From assembly GCA_016793565.1 (NCBI GenBank), contig JAEUMA010000066.1:1-16428 (forward strand): DNA of 16,428 nucleotides. The letters are read 5' to 3'. Below, piece after piece: positions 1 through 6,130 of this stretch. Source of the DNA: Rhizobiaceae bacterium. Its GTDB lineage: Bacteria; Pseudomonadota; Alphaproteobacteria; Rhizobiales; Rhizobiaceae. The translations under genes and the position numbers were made by a program. The notes beneath the pieces were generated by a model. That model was not told the DNA's origin and did no database searches. It was given only the letters and a program-made list of their open reading frames with translations. Position 1 is the first letter of the stretch. Each line of letters opens with the position of its first letter.

Positions 1-704
1 CCACCCTCCTTCATGCGGCTTTCGAGCCGCTTGGCGTAGTTGCCGACCACGGGCGCCAGCACCGCATTGGCCACGGTGGTGGAGAAGCGCTCATGCTCGA
101 AGATCTCCGGCATGATGTCGCTGGAGATCGAGATCACCGCCTCCGGAACCTCGGCGGCCAGGATGTCGCGCATGCGGCGCTCGTTGACCGGATTGATGAA
201 GGCGTTGGCGAAGCAGATGGCGATGGTCTTGACCCCGCGCTTCCTGATCACGCGGGCGAGTTCCAGCGCCTCGCCTTCGTCGAGGGGCGTCACCACCGTG
301 CCGGCATAGTCCACGCGCTCGGTAACGACCAGGCGGTCGCGCCGCCGGATGTACGGCTTGGCCATTTCCTTATAGGTGTCCCACAGGTCGTCGCGGTTGC
401 CCCGCCGGATCTCGATCGTGTCGCGGAAGCCTTTGGTCGTGACCATCACCGCCGGCGGAAAACGCCGCGTGATTAGAGCGTTGGTGGCAAGCGTAGTGCC
501 GTGCTTGAACAGTAGCAGGTCGTTGAGATCTACGCCGCCGGCCTCGATGCCTGCAAGCACGCCGTCGATCGGGTCAGGCGTCGTGGGAACCTTCGCGACG
601 TGCATGTGGCCGGTCGACTCGTTCAGGACGCATATGTCCGTGAAAGTTCCGCCGACATCGCAGGCGACGCGCACCGCCTTATCGGAAAGCTCAGTATCGG
701 TCAT
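1..704 (-). CDS. hyuA: Hydantoinase/5-oxoprolinase A subunit, N-terminal part (cut by window edge)
   Basis: About 234 codons are present, from ATG at 704 to the left edge; the family is usually about 680-700 residues, so only the N-terminal third is visible. The reverse-strand translation starts MTDTELSDKAVRVACDVGGT and continues FTDICVLNESTG. This is the phosphate-binding loop of the ASKHA (actin-like ATPase) fold seen at the start of HyuA/OplA proteins, at residues 16-23. An HGTTLATNALITRR segment follows, typical of the family. Members, usually with a B subunit, use ATP to open hydantoins, N-methylhydantoin, 5-oxoproline or acetone-type substrates in the cytoplasm. The start is supported by GAGGAG about 8 nt upstream. 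A 203-nt leader carrying a terminator and an ANTAR-type RNA motif separates it from the amiR-like gene, so expression is probably set by antitermination. The substrate is unknown. Confidence 0.93.
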   Translation of the reverse strand, partial: MTDTELSDKAVRVACDVGGTFTDICVLNESTGHMHVAKVPTTPDPIDGVLAGIEAGGVDLNDLLLFKHGTTLATNALITRRFPPAVMVTTKGFRDTIEIRRGNRDDLWDTYKEMAKPYIRRRDRLVVTERVDYAGTVVTPLDEGEALELARVIRKRGVKTIAICFANAFINPVNERRMRDILAAEVPEAVISISSDIMPEIFEHERFSTTVANAVLAPVVGNYAKRLESRMKEG

Positions 705-748
705 TCTTCCATCTCCTCGGGACGCTCTCGGCCGACCCATCAGTGTGT

Positions 749-764
749 GCGCGGCAAGCCGCGC
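749..764 (-). repeat. Perfect inverted repeat in hydantoinase 5' leader
   Basis: GCGCGGC at 749-755 and GCCGCGC at 758-764 form a perfect 7-bp stem with a 2-nt loop (or 6 bp with a CUUG-type loop on the minus-strand RNA). It lies after the terminator and before the ribosome binding site of the hydantoinase gene, so it is present only in read-through transcripts. It could protect the 5' side of a processed mRNA. No U-tract follows, so it is not itself a terminator. Confidence 0.5.
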
Positions 765-773
765 GCCGAAACG

Positions 774-811
774 AAAAAAGCCACCGCCAGCACTCAAGCT
801 GGGGGTGGCTT
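774..811 (-). terminator. Intrinsic terminator between amiR-like gene and hydantoinase
   Basis: On the minus strand the arm AAGCCACC (811-804) pairs with GGTGGCTT (785-778). After a C-C mismatch, CCAGC (802-798) pairs with GCTGG (791-787), closing a 6-nt loop. That is 13 of 14 possible pairs. It is followed directly by a run of T (779-774). This is a strong rho-independent terminator for minus-strand transcription. It lies inside the presumed amiC-amiR-hydantoinase transcript, so without antitermination the hydantoinase would be poorly expressed. Confidence 0.88.
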
Positions 812-846
812 CGTTGCCATGATCCGGTCGCGACGCCGTTGGCGCG
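806..846 (-). promoter_or_regulatory. Putative ANTAR antiterminator RNA (two hexaloop hairpins)
   Basis: Read on the minus strand. Hairpin 1 has stem CGCGCC (846-841), loop AACGGC (840-835) and GTCGCG (834-829), with 5 of 6 pairs and a C-U mismatch next to the closing pair. Hairpin 2 has TGGC (819-816), loop AACGAA (815-810) and GCCA (809-806), with 4 of 4 pairs. The linker is 9 nt. Both loops have six bases with A at position 1 and G at position 4, the known signature of RNAs bound by ANTAR proteins. Hairpin 2 uses bases 811-806 of the terminator's 5' arm, so the two structures exclude each other. The adjacent upstream gene encodes an AmiR-like ANTAR protein. An alternative CGCC-AAC-GGCG hairpin competes with hairpin 1. 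Binding is inferred, not shown. Confidence 0.72.
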
Positions 847-860
847 CCAAATCCCTTCTG

Positions 861-906
861 AAGTCCGCAGCCCCCACCTATGACGGAGGCCAGACCTTAC
901 GGACTT
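861..906 (-). repeat. Inverted repeat just after the amiR-like stop codon
   Basis: AAGTCCG (861-867) and CGGACTT (900-906) are perfect 7-bp inverted repeats enclosing 32 nt. In the minus-strand RNA this would make a long-looped stem between the amiR stop and the ANTAR motif. No T-run follows, so it is not a typical terminator. It may insulate the leader structure from upstream RNA or be a coincidence. Confidence 0.35.
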
Positions 907-907
907 T

Positions 908-1495
908 CTAGAGACCAAGCTCCTTGGCCTCTATAATTGCTGCACACACTATATCCAATGCGACTCTTTTAGTCATCGAGCGCGATCGGATAGCTGCGTA
1001 CGCCTCATCCTCAGTCATTCCCTTTGATGACATAAGGATAGACTTAGCTTTCTCCAGCTTCTTAAGGCCGGAAAGCTTCGCCTCTAACTTCTGTATCCTG
1101 TCGGTGTAATTTTTATCCTTCTGTGAAAGGCTATGAGCAACGATCATACTTGTCAATAGCCCAAACGCACGTATCGGCTTTGTGATGACGGCGCTGGTTC
1201 CCGCGTGGACGACGGCTTCGATGACACCCGGGCTCTCGAACTCGACGATACCGATCAGCGTAACCGTTGACGAACGCTCGGACAAAGCGCGCAACAGTGC
1301 AGAGGTCAGCGCATCCTGACGGAACAGCACGAAGACGATGTCGGCATCCGACGGGATGTCGTTCTGGGGCGGCCACACCGTCTCGACACGGCAGCCGATT
1401 CGGCGAACATGGTCGACAAGCTCGTCGCGCTCGCGGTCCTTCGGGTGGACCACCAGGACCTTGACGTTCCTGATTTCGCGGAGAGCCTTGAGCAC
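908..1495 (-). CDS. AmiR-like ANTAR-domain transcription antiterminator
   Basis: A 195-residue protein, the same size as Pseudomonas AmiR (196). Residues 1 to about 120 form a response-regulator-like domain (VKVLVVHPKDRERDELVDHV...). The strand where the phosphorylated Asp normally sits reads DIVFVLF, so it is a pseudo-receiver as in AmiR. A helical coiled-coil stretch rich in K/L/E (DRIQKLEAKLSGLKKLEKAK) follows, then a C-terminal ANTAR RNA-binding domain (GMTEDEAYAAIRSRSMTKRV). GTG at 1495 is preferred because GGCGGG lies 9 nt upstream; TTG at 1504, overlapping the amiC stop, is the alternative. The start is only about 5 nt from the end of the AmiC-like gene, so the two are surely co-expressed. 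In the known system AmiC holds AmiR inactive until ligand binds, after which AmiR binds leader RNA. Its probable targets lie at 806-846 and 2715-2747. Confidence 0.9.
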   Translation of the reverse strand: MLKALREIRNVKVLVVHPKDRERDELVDHVRRIGCRVETVWPPQNDIPSDADIVFVLFRQDALTSALLRALSERSSTVTLIGIVEFESPGVIEAVVHAGTSAVITKPIRAFGLLTSMIVAHSLSQKDKNYTDRIQKLEAKLSGLKKLEKAKSILMSSKGMTEDEAYAAIRSRSMTKRVALDIVCAAIIEAKELGL

Positions 1496-1500
1496 TGCCG

Positions 1501-2673
1501 TCAACCCGCCTGGGCATAGGGTGGCACCGCAGGCAGCGAGGCCCAGTCTTCGAGCGAATGATTGATCAGGTAGGGGTCCGGTTTCACGGCGGCGGGCGTC
1601 TGCTCGATGATGCGGAACTGTCCATCGGCTTCGGCCCGGCCGATGCGCGGCCACAGGTAGAAGTGGCTGTTGTCGGGATCGAGGCGGATGTTGCCCTGCG
1701 GCGCCGCGAATTCGCTCCGCGCCAGTTCGGCGCGAACCGCTTCCGGCGCGACGGACCCACAGCGACCGACTGCCTCCAGCACCATGTGGGTCAGGCCGTA
1801 GGCGGTTTCCGCCATCGCGTTGACCGGTCGGTCGAGGCCGAACCGGGCCTTATAGCGCTCCACGAACCGACGGTTCGCCGGCGAGTCGATGGACTGGAAA
1901 TAGGTCGCGGCGGTGAGATGTCCCTCCGCGAGACCGCGCGGCATCAATGCCAGCTCGGCTTCGGTGATGGTCAGGCTGGCTATCGTGGTCGTGTCGGCCA
2001 CGCCGAAGTCGCGGCAGAGCTCGTAGAACAGCGCCGCCGCCTCGCCTACCACCGTGCAAAAGACCACGTCGGGCCGCTTCGCCTTGATATCCTCGACGAT
2101 CTGCATCAGTTCGGAGCGGCGCGCATCGAGCCGCACGTAGCGCTCGGAGACGATGTCTCCGTTCTGCTCGGCCACCAGCGTCATCATCACGCGGTTCGAC
2201 TCGATCGGGAAGGTGTAGCGCGTACCCACCAGGTAGAAGCGTTTGCCGACCTGCCGGATCAGGTGCCGCGCAAGGAGCAGGATGTGCTGGTTGGGTACCG
2301 CGCCTCCGTAGATCACGTTCGGCGAATACTCGAAGCCCTCGTATGGCGCGGTGTAGGCGAGCAGAGCGCGCCGGCGCTCCACCACCGGCACGACGGCCTG
2401 GCGCGTATTCGTCATGTAGCAGCCGATCAGCAGGGCGGCGCCGTCTTCGTCCAGCATGTGCTCGGCAAGCTGGCAGAACCGCAGCGGATCGGACTGGGCA
2501 TCATAGGTGACGGGAACAACTTCGCGCCCGGAGATGCCGCCGGCCTCGTTAATCTCTTCGACCGCGAGCCGAAAGGCGTCGTGCTGCGAGCGCTCCACGA
2601 AGGCGGTCGGCCCGCTCTGCGAGAAAAGGGCGCCCACCGTCAGCGGACGACGCGGATCCGTACCCAAGGGCAT
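1501..2673 (-). CDS. AmiC-like cytoplasmic ligand sensor (periplasmic-binding-protein fold)
   Basis: A 390-residue protein (AmiC is 385) related to branched-chain amino acid binding proteins but with no signal peptide, as in AmiC. The N-terminus goes straight from MPLGTDPRRP into the first strand LTVGALFSQSGPTAFVERSQ. Strong AmiC landmarks are visible: ERSQ (27-30), GCYMTNTRQAVVPVVER (84-100), YEGFEYSPN (111-119) and a PDPYLINHSLEDW C-terminus. Compared with AmiC, the ligand-pocket positions Ser85, Thr106 and Tyr152 become Thr88, Ala109 and Phe155, while Tyr83, Tyr104 and Tyr150 are kept, so the ligand is probably not acetamide. ATG at 2673 has a GGTGGTGG stretch directly upstream. A terminator with antiterminator-like hairpins precedes it. 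It is followed by the amiR-like gene with almost no gap. Confidence 0.9.
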   Translation of the reverse strand: MPLGTDPRRPLTVGALFSQSGPTAFVERSQHDAFRLAVEEINEAGGISGREVVPVTYDAQSDPLRFCQLAEHMLDEDGAALLIGCYMTNTRQAVVPVVERRRALLAYTAPYEGFEYSPNVIYGGAVPNQHILLLARHLIRQVGKRFYLVGTRYTFPIESNRVMMTLVAEQNGDIVSERYVRLDARRSELMQIVEDIKAKRPDVVFCTVVGEAAALFYELCRDFGVADTTTIASLTITEAELALMPRGLAEGHLTAATYFQSIDSPANRRFVERYKARFGLDRPVNAMAETAYGLTHMVLEAVGRCGSVAPEAVRAELARSEFAAPQGNIRLDPDNSHFYLWPRIGRAEADGQFRIIEQTPAAVKPDPYLINHSLEDWASLPAVPPYAQAG

Positions 2674-2682
2674 GCCACCACC

Positions 2683-2725
2683 AAAAAATAAAGGCCCTCG
2701 CCGGTTTCCCGGAGAGAGCCCCTTT
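2683..2725 (-). terminator. Intrinsic terminator in the amiC-like leader
   Basis: Minus-strand RNA: AAAGG (2725-2721) pairs with CCTTT (2694-2690). After a two-G bulge CTCTC (2718-2714) pairs with GAGGG (2699-2695, one G-U). After one mismatch CCGG (2712-2709) pairs with CCGG (2704-2701), closing a GAAA tetraloop. A T-rich tail TTTATTTTTT follows (2692-2683). It ends only about 10 nt before the amiC-like ATG, so it must be bypassed for that gene to be expressed. This marks it as an attenuator rather than the end of an upstream gene; the gene on the far side is divergent. Confidence 0.8.
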
Positions 2726-2747
2726 GCTCTTGTCACCAAACCGTAAC
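2715..2747 (-). promoter_or_regulatory. Putative second ANTAR-type antiterminator ahead of the amiC-like gene
   Basis: On the minus strand the downstream hairpin has AGAGC (2730-2726), loop AAAGGG (2725-2720) and GCTCT (2719-2715), 5 of 5 pairs. The hexaloop has A1 and G4 as the ANTAR signature requires, and its bases are part of the terminator's 5' arm. One nucleotide upstream is another 5-bp hairpin with a six-base loop: GTTAC (2747-2743), GGTTTG (2742-2737), GTGAC (2736-2732). This loop lacks A1 and G4, so the two-hairpin motif is imperfect. The position suggests feedback control of the sensor-antiterminator genes by their own product. This is an inference and weaker than the 806-846 site. 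Confidence 0.5.
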
Positions 2748-2766
2748 GACGGGCCGGACGCCCGTC
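2748..2766. repeat. Inverted repeat upstream of the amiC leader
   Basis: GACGGGC (2748-2754) and GCCCGTC (2760-2766) form a perfect 7-bp inverted repeat around a 5-nt centre, directly next to the hexaloop hairpin at 2732-2747. It may be an additional hairpin of the leader RNA or a protein-binding site. A possible -35 element, TTGACG on the minus strand (2768-2763), overlaps it. Confidence 0.35.
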
Positions 2767-2893
2767 AAGAGCGTGTTCAGCAACCCTGTGCGCGGCGATC
2801 GGCCGCCGGTCCTGCGGGCGGTAACCGCGTGCCGGCGACGAAGTTATGCCTTTATGGGGCACGATCGTCGCAGCTAGGTTCTCCGCTGTGCGG

Positions 2894-2908
2894 CCGGGTT
2901 GAACCGGG
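2894..2908. promoter_or_regulatory. Possible operator for the divergent TetR-type regulator
   Basis: CCgGGTTGAACCgGG is a 15-bp interrupted palindrome with the perfect core GGTT-G-AACC (2897-2905). It is about 50 bp upstream of the TetR-type start codon, in the divergent region shared with the amiC-like gene. TetR family members commonly bind such sites next to their own gene. No further support is available from the window. Confidence 0.25.
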
Positions 2909-2957
2909 GCTGCAAAATGGCTACGCCGGGTGCGGAAGTTCAAGACGGAAGCCGAAA

Positions 2958-3563
2958 ATGGTGCAGGTGAAGAAGGCGGAGGTGCGCGTGTCGATCCTAG
3001 ACGCGGCATGGCATCTTTTTGTCGAGAAGGGCTATGTCGGCACGTCGACGACCGAAATAGGCCAGCGCGCGGGCGTGGCTCCTTCGGCCATTTACACCTA
3101 TTTCGATTCCAAGCTCGATCTGTTCTACCAGGTGTTCAGCCCCTGGCTGAAGGCGCGGCTAGACCTGCTCGAAAGCGAGCTGAAGGCGGTCAGCGGACAC
3201 CGGGCCAAGGTCAGGCGCATCGTCGAGACGATCTGGCGCGACATCCCGGTCGAGCAGAACTTCTTCGCCAACAATCTGATGCAGGCAGTGTCCACGGCCA
3301 CACCGTCGGACCACTACAATGGCGAACTGCTCGAATGGTGCGAGCAGCATGTGGCGCGGATGCTGAAGGCGACCGAGCCCAAGCCGCTTCGTGGCAGCGC
3401 CCACTATGCCAGCCTGGCGCATGTGCTTTTCATGTCGTTCAACGGCTTCGTGGCCGGCGCCTATCTCGGCGTGCGCGGCGAAAAGACCATACCGGCGATC
3501 GAAGCCATGACCGACCTGATCGTCGGCGTCCCCGCGGCGGACCTGAAGCAGGCGAAGGCCTGA
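2958..3563 (+). CDS. TetR/AcrR-family transcriptional regulator
   Basis: A 201-residue protein of normal family size. The N-terminal helix-turn-helix is clear: ILDAAWHLFVEKGYVGTSTT then EIGQRAGVAPSAIYTYFDSK (residues 13-52). The Y-x-Y-F-x-S-K ending is the TetR recognition-helix signature. The rest (about 60-201) is a helical ligand and dimer domain that cannot be assigned to a ligand. ATG at 2958 is chosen because it lies just ahead of the HTH; the frame stays open further upstream without homology, and a GGAA stretch lies about 8 nt upstream of the ATG. It is divergent from the amiC-like gene and convergent with the isochorismatase-fold gene, with only 3 bp between the stop codons. It may control the transport operon, the amiC block or itself; the sequence does not decide this. 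Confidence 0.9.
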   Translation: MVQVKKAEVRVSILDAAWHLFVEKGYVGTSTTEIGQRAGVAPSAIYTYFDSKLDLFYQVFSPWLKARLDLLESELKAVSGHRAKVRRIVETIWRDIPVEQNFFANNLMQAVSTATPSDHYNGELLEWCEQHVARMLKATEPKPLRGSAHYASLAHVLFMSFNGFVAGAYLGVRGEKTIPAIEAMTDLIVGVPAADLKQAKA

Positions 3564-3566
3564 GCG

Positions 3567-4148
3567 TCAGAACTCGACGGCGTCGAGATGGATGACGTCG
3601 GCGAGCATCGCCATCGCGGCGAACGACGCTTCGGCCGCCTTGGCGTTGGCTGCGCCGCAGCAGTCGCGTACCATGGTGACGGCGTAGCCGAGATCGGCCG
3701 CATGCCTGACGGTGTGCTCGACCGAATATTGGGTGGCAAGCCCCGCGACGGCCACATGCTCGACGCCGTGCCGCCGAAGAGCATCGTCCAGGCCGGTGCC
3801 CTGAAAGGCATTGTTGCAGGTGTGGATCAGCGTGACATCGCCGGGAGCCGGTTCGAAGCCGAGCATAGGCGCCGCTCCCCAGGAGCCGCGCTTGAGCGCG
3901 CCGAGATCGGCGGCCGCGCGAAACAGCCTGGCATTGCGCGGCAGGTCGGAATAGTCCGGCTGAAAGGCGATGTGGACATGCGCGACCAGCCAGCCGGCTT
4001 CGCGCGTACGCATGATCAGCGAACGCGAGCGGTCGAGAAACATGTCGGGCGCCGGCCCGCTGCGATCGACCGCGAAGGGGATCAGCCCGTCGGGGTGGCA
4101 GATGTCGTTCTGAAAGTGAAGAGCTATCAGAGCCTTCGTCATGCGCAT
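3567..4148 (-). CDS. Isochorismatase-fold protein with substituted catalytic residues
   Basis: A 193-residue protein matching the isochorismatase/cysteine hydrolase fold over its full length: ALIALHFQND near the N-terminus, NAFQGTGLDDALRRHGVEHV (113-132) and GLATQYSVEHTVRHAADLGY (136-155). Family enzymes (nicotinamidase, carbamoylsarcosine amidase and others) use an Asp-Lys-Cys triad. Here the Asp of the DxQND motif is His11, the Lys position ahead of NAF is His109 and the Cys position is Ser142. It could be an enzyme with altered chemistry, an isochorismatase-like enzyme that never needed Cys, or a non-catalytic protein. ATG at 4148 or 4142 could be the start. It lies 27 nt after the metallohydrolase gene and is the last gene of the operon. 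Confidence 0.85.
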   Translation of the reverse strand: MRMTKALIALHFQNDICHPDGLIPFAVDRSGPAPDMFLDRSRSLIMRTREAGWLVAHVHIAFQPDYSDLPRNARLFRAAADLGALKRGSWGAAPMLGFEPAPGDVTLIHTCNNAFQGTGLDDALRRHGVEHVAVAGLATQYSVEHTVRHAADLGYAVTMVRDCCGAANAKAAEASFAAMAMLADVIHLDAVEF

Positions 4149-4175
4149 CTCAGGCCGCCAGGCCGCTTCCCCAAC

Positions 4176-5066
4176 TCAAGCCTTGGCCGCGAAATAGCGT
4201 ATCGCGAAGTCGATCCATTCGGGCGCCTCCCAGTCGGGGTGTTCGGCACGCACCTTCGGGCCGAGCTCGGCGACGATCTCGTCGGCATTCCGGCCTGTCT
4301 TCACCTCGGCGGCCACGCGCCTGCCGAGATCGAGCATGTAGCCGCGAACGGCCGACAGGATCTCGGCTCCACCGACCGAGCCGTGACCGGGCACGACGAT
4401 CCAAGGCTTCGCCGCCTCGAGCAAGCCGAGCACGCGCGCCCAGTTGTCGGCGTCGATATCGGCGTCGTCGGGCGGGAACCAGGGGAATATCGGGAAAATG
4501 CGCTCCTCGGCGAGATCGCCGACGAAGACGACGCCGGCGTCCGGCACGCCGATGACCTGGTCGCCCCTTGTATGCGCGAGGCCGTAGGTGCTGAACTCGA
4601 CCAGGCGACCGCCGAGATCGATCGAATGCGCGTCACCGGCATAGACCTCGTCGGGCGCGACAAGCTCGGTGCCTTCGAGCGCGGCAGCGACGCCGGGGCC
4701 GAAACTCCGGAACATGCCCAGATAGGCTGGTCCCTTGGCGGTCAGTTCGTCGCGCTGGGCGGCGTTGTATATGATCGTCGCTTCACCCTTGAAGGCCTGC
4801 GCACCGAAGCCATGCTCCGGATGGAAGTGTGTCAACGTAAGAATCAGCTTACGGTCTCCGGCGAGGCGCTTCGCCGCGGCCAGCACCTTGCGGCCGTTCT
4901 CCGGCCCCATCCCGGTATCGACCACCAGGGCGGCCTCCTTTCCGAGGACGATGCCGATGTTAGGCACCAGTGGCACGCGGCGGTCCGAGATGACATATAT
5001 GCCGGGCGCGACCTCTGTCACCGCATTGGGATCGACGTGGGGCGGCGGAGGCGGGTTGTCTGTCAT
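4176..5066 (-). CDS. Metallo-beta-lactamase-fold hydrolase
   Basis: A 296-residue zinc hydrolase. The metal-binding landmarks appear in order: HFHPEH at 80-85 (variant of HxHxDH with Glu at the Asp position), His165 in GLAHTRGD, Asp184 in VFVGD and His228 in VPGHG. The N-terminal VVDTGMG (48-54) is typical of the fold. No signal peptide is evident, so it is probably cytoplasmic. The fold covers glyoxalase II, lactonases and other hydrolases, and the substrate cannot be told. Its ATG overlaps the stop of the LivM-type permease gene by 4 bp (ATGA), indicating translational coupling. It therefore probably acts on the transported compound or its product. Confidence 0.88.
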   Translation of the reverse strand: MTDNPPPPPHVDPNAVTEVAPGIYVISDRRVPLVPNIGIVLGKEAALVVDTGMGPENGRKVLAAAKRLAGDRKLILTLTHFHPEHGFGAQAFKGEATIIYNAAQRDELTAKGPAYLGMFRSFGPGVAAALEGTELVAPDEVYAGDAHSIDLGGRLVEFSTYGLAHTRGDQVIGVPDAGVVFVGDLAEERIFPIFPWFPPDDADIDADNWARVLGLLEAAKPWIVVPGHGSVGGAEILSAVRGYMLDLGRRVAAEVKTGRNADEIVAELGPKVRAEHPDWEAPEWIDFAIRYFAAKA

Positions 5067-6130
5067 TGCGCTTTCCTGTGCTGGTTTTCGGGCATGGCAA
5101 TCGCCGGCCTGAACGGTCGGGACACTTCCCTGCCGCCCGCGATGCCGTCAGGGCGGAAGAGGATGATGAGGAGCATGAGCAGGGCGAGCACCGCGTCCCC
5201 GAGCCCGCCGGGCGCGGCGATGGTCGTCGCGCCGACGGTGACGCCGACCTCGGCCTGGCGCATCAACTCGGTGAGCAGGGTAATCACGATCGCGCCGGCG
5301 ACGGCGCCGGTCAGGCTGCGCATGCCGCCGATGACGAGCATGGCGATGATCAGGAAGGTAAGGTCGAGATAGAAGGTCTCGACGCGCACGGCGCCAAGGA
5401 AATGGGCGAGCAGCACGCCGGCGATCCCGGACAGGAAGGCGCTGACGACGAAGGCGGCGAGCCGGTGCGAAACCATGTGGACGCCGGAGGCCGCAGCCGC
5501 CACCTCGTCCTCACGCGAGGCCCTGAGCAGAAGGCCCGAGCGCGATTCCTGATGCAGGAACGCAACCACAATCGCGACGACAGCCCAGCCGGCGGCCGTC
5601 CACAGACCGACATAGATCGGCAGTCCCATCAGCGAGTTCTGGCCGCCGGTGATCGACGTCCAGTTGCCGAGAACGACATAGGTTACGACGAGGATCGCGA
5701 AGGTGGCGATGCTGGCGGAGATGCCGGAGAGCCGCATCAGCGGAAAGCCGGCGACCAGGCCGACAAGCGCGGCGGCGGCTCCGCCGGCCAGAGCGCCGCC
5801 CAGCGCCGGCCACTCGGCGTTAGCGAGAAAAGCGGGCAGGTCGGGCAAGAAGACGCCCTTCGCGGCGGCGGGCATGGTGAGAAGCGCCGAGACATAGGCG
5901 CCGATTGCCATGAAGGCCACATTGCCGAAGGAGAGCACGCCCGAATTGCCCACGAAGACATAGAGGCCGACCACCGCCACAAGGTTGATCAGGCCTTGCG
6001 TGATGCGTCGCTGCACGACCGTCGGAGCAAATTCGGCAGCGCCTGCAAGCACGAGCACCACGAGGACCAGCACGACAAGCGGAAACCAGCGGCTGGCGGC
6101 GGTTTCGGGACTGGTCGGGGCGGTGGCCAT
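5063..6130 (-). CDS. Branched-chain amino acid-type ABC transporter permease (LivM family)
   Basis: A 355-residue hydrophobic protein with many membrane segments. Family landmarks are LYVFVGNSGVLSFGNVAFMA near residue 60, the SRSGLLLRASREDEVAAAAS loop that contacts the ATPase, and a C-terminal LLIILFRPDGIAGG. It forms the inner-membrane channel with the LivH-type partner. ATG at 6130 is chosen because it overlaps the stop of the LivH-type gene by one base (TGATG) and gives a normal family N-terminus. The frame is open further upstream only as overlap with the preceding gene. Its own stop overlaps the metallohydrolase start. Confidence 0.92.
   Translation of the reverse strand: MATAPTSPETAASRWFPLVVLVLVVLVLAGAAEFAPTVVQRRITQGLINLVAVVGLYVFVGNSGVLSFGNVAFMAIGAYVSALLTMPAAAKGVFLPDLPAFLANAEWPALGGALAGGAAAALVGLVAGFPLMRLSGISASIATFAILVVTYVVLGNWTSITGGQNSLMGLPIYVGLWTAAGWAVVAIVVAFLHQESRSGLLLRASREDEVAAAASGVHMVSHRLAAFVVSAFLSGIAGVLLAHFLGAVRVETFYLDLTFLIIAMLVIGGMRSLTGAVAGAIVITLLTELMRQAEVGVTVGATTIAAPGGLGDAVLALLMLLIILFRPDGIAGGREVSRPFRPAIAMPENQHRKAQ

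Noticed and set aside
839..850. Perfect palindrome TTGGCGCGCCAA as a stand-alone protein operator
   Set aside because: It overlaps the 5' side of the first hexaloop hairpin and is better explained as part of the antiterminator RNA, although a second role cannot be excluded.
2740..2768. Minus-strand promoter TTGACG, 17 bp, TACGGT
   Set aside because: The -10 element is poor, and the start would fall inside the leader and remove the upstream hexaloop hairpin. Noted as an alternative but not called.
2821..2850. Sigma-54 promoter suggested by GGCACG on the minus strand ahead of the amiC-like gene
   Set aside because: The required GC at the -12 position with correct spacing is missing.
3588..5372. 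Plus-strand open frame of 594 codons
   Set aside because: It is antisense to three well-supported genes (isochorismatase-fold, metallohydrolase, LivM-type) and has a low-complexity composition with no recognisable fold.
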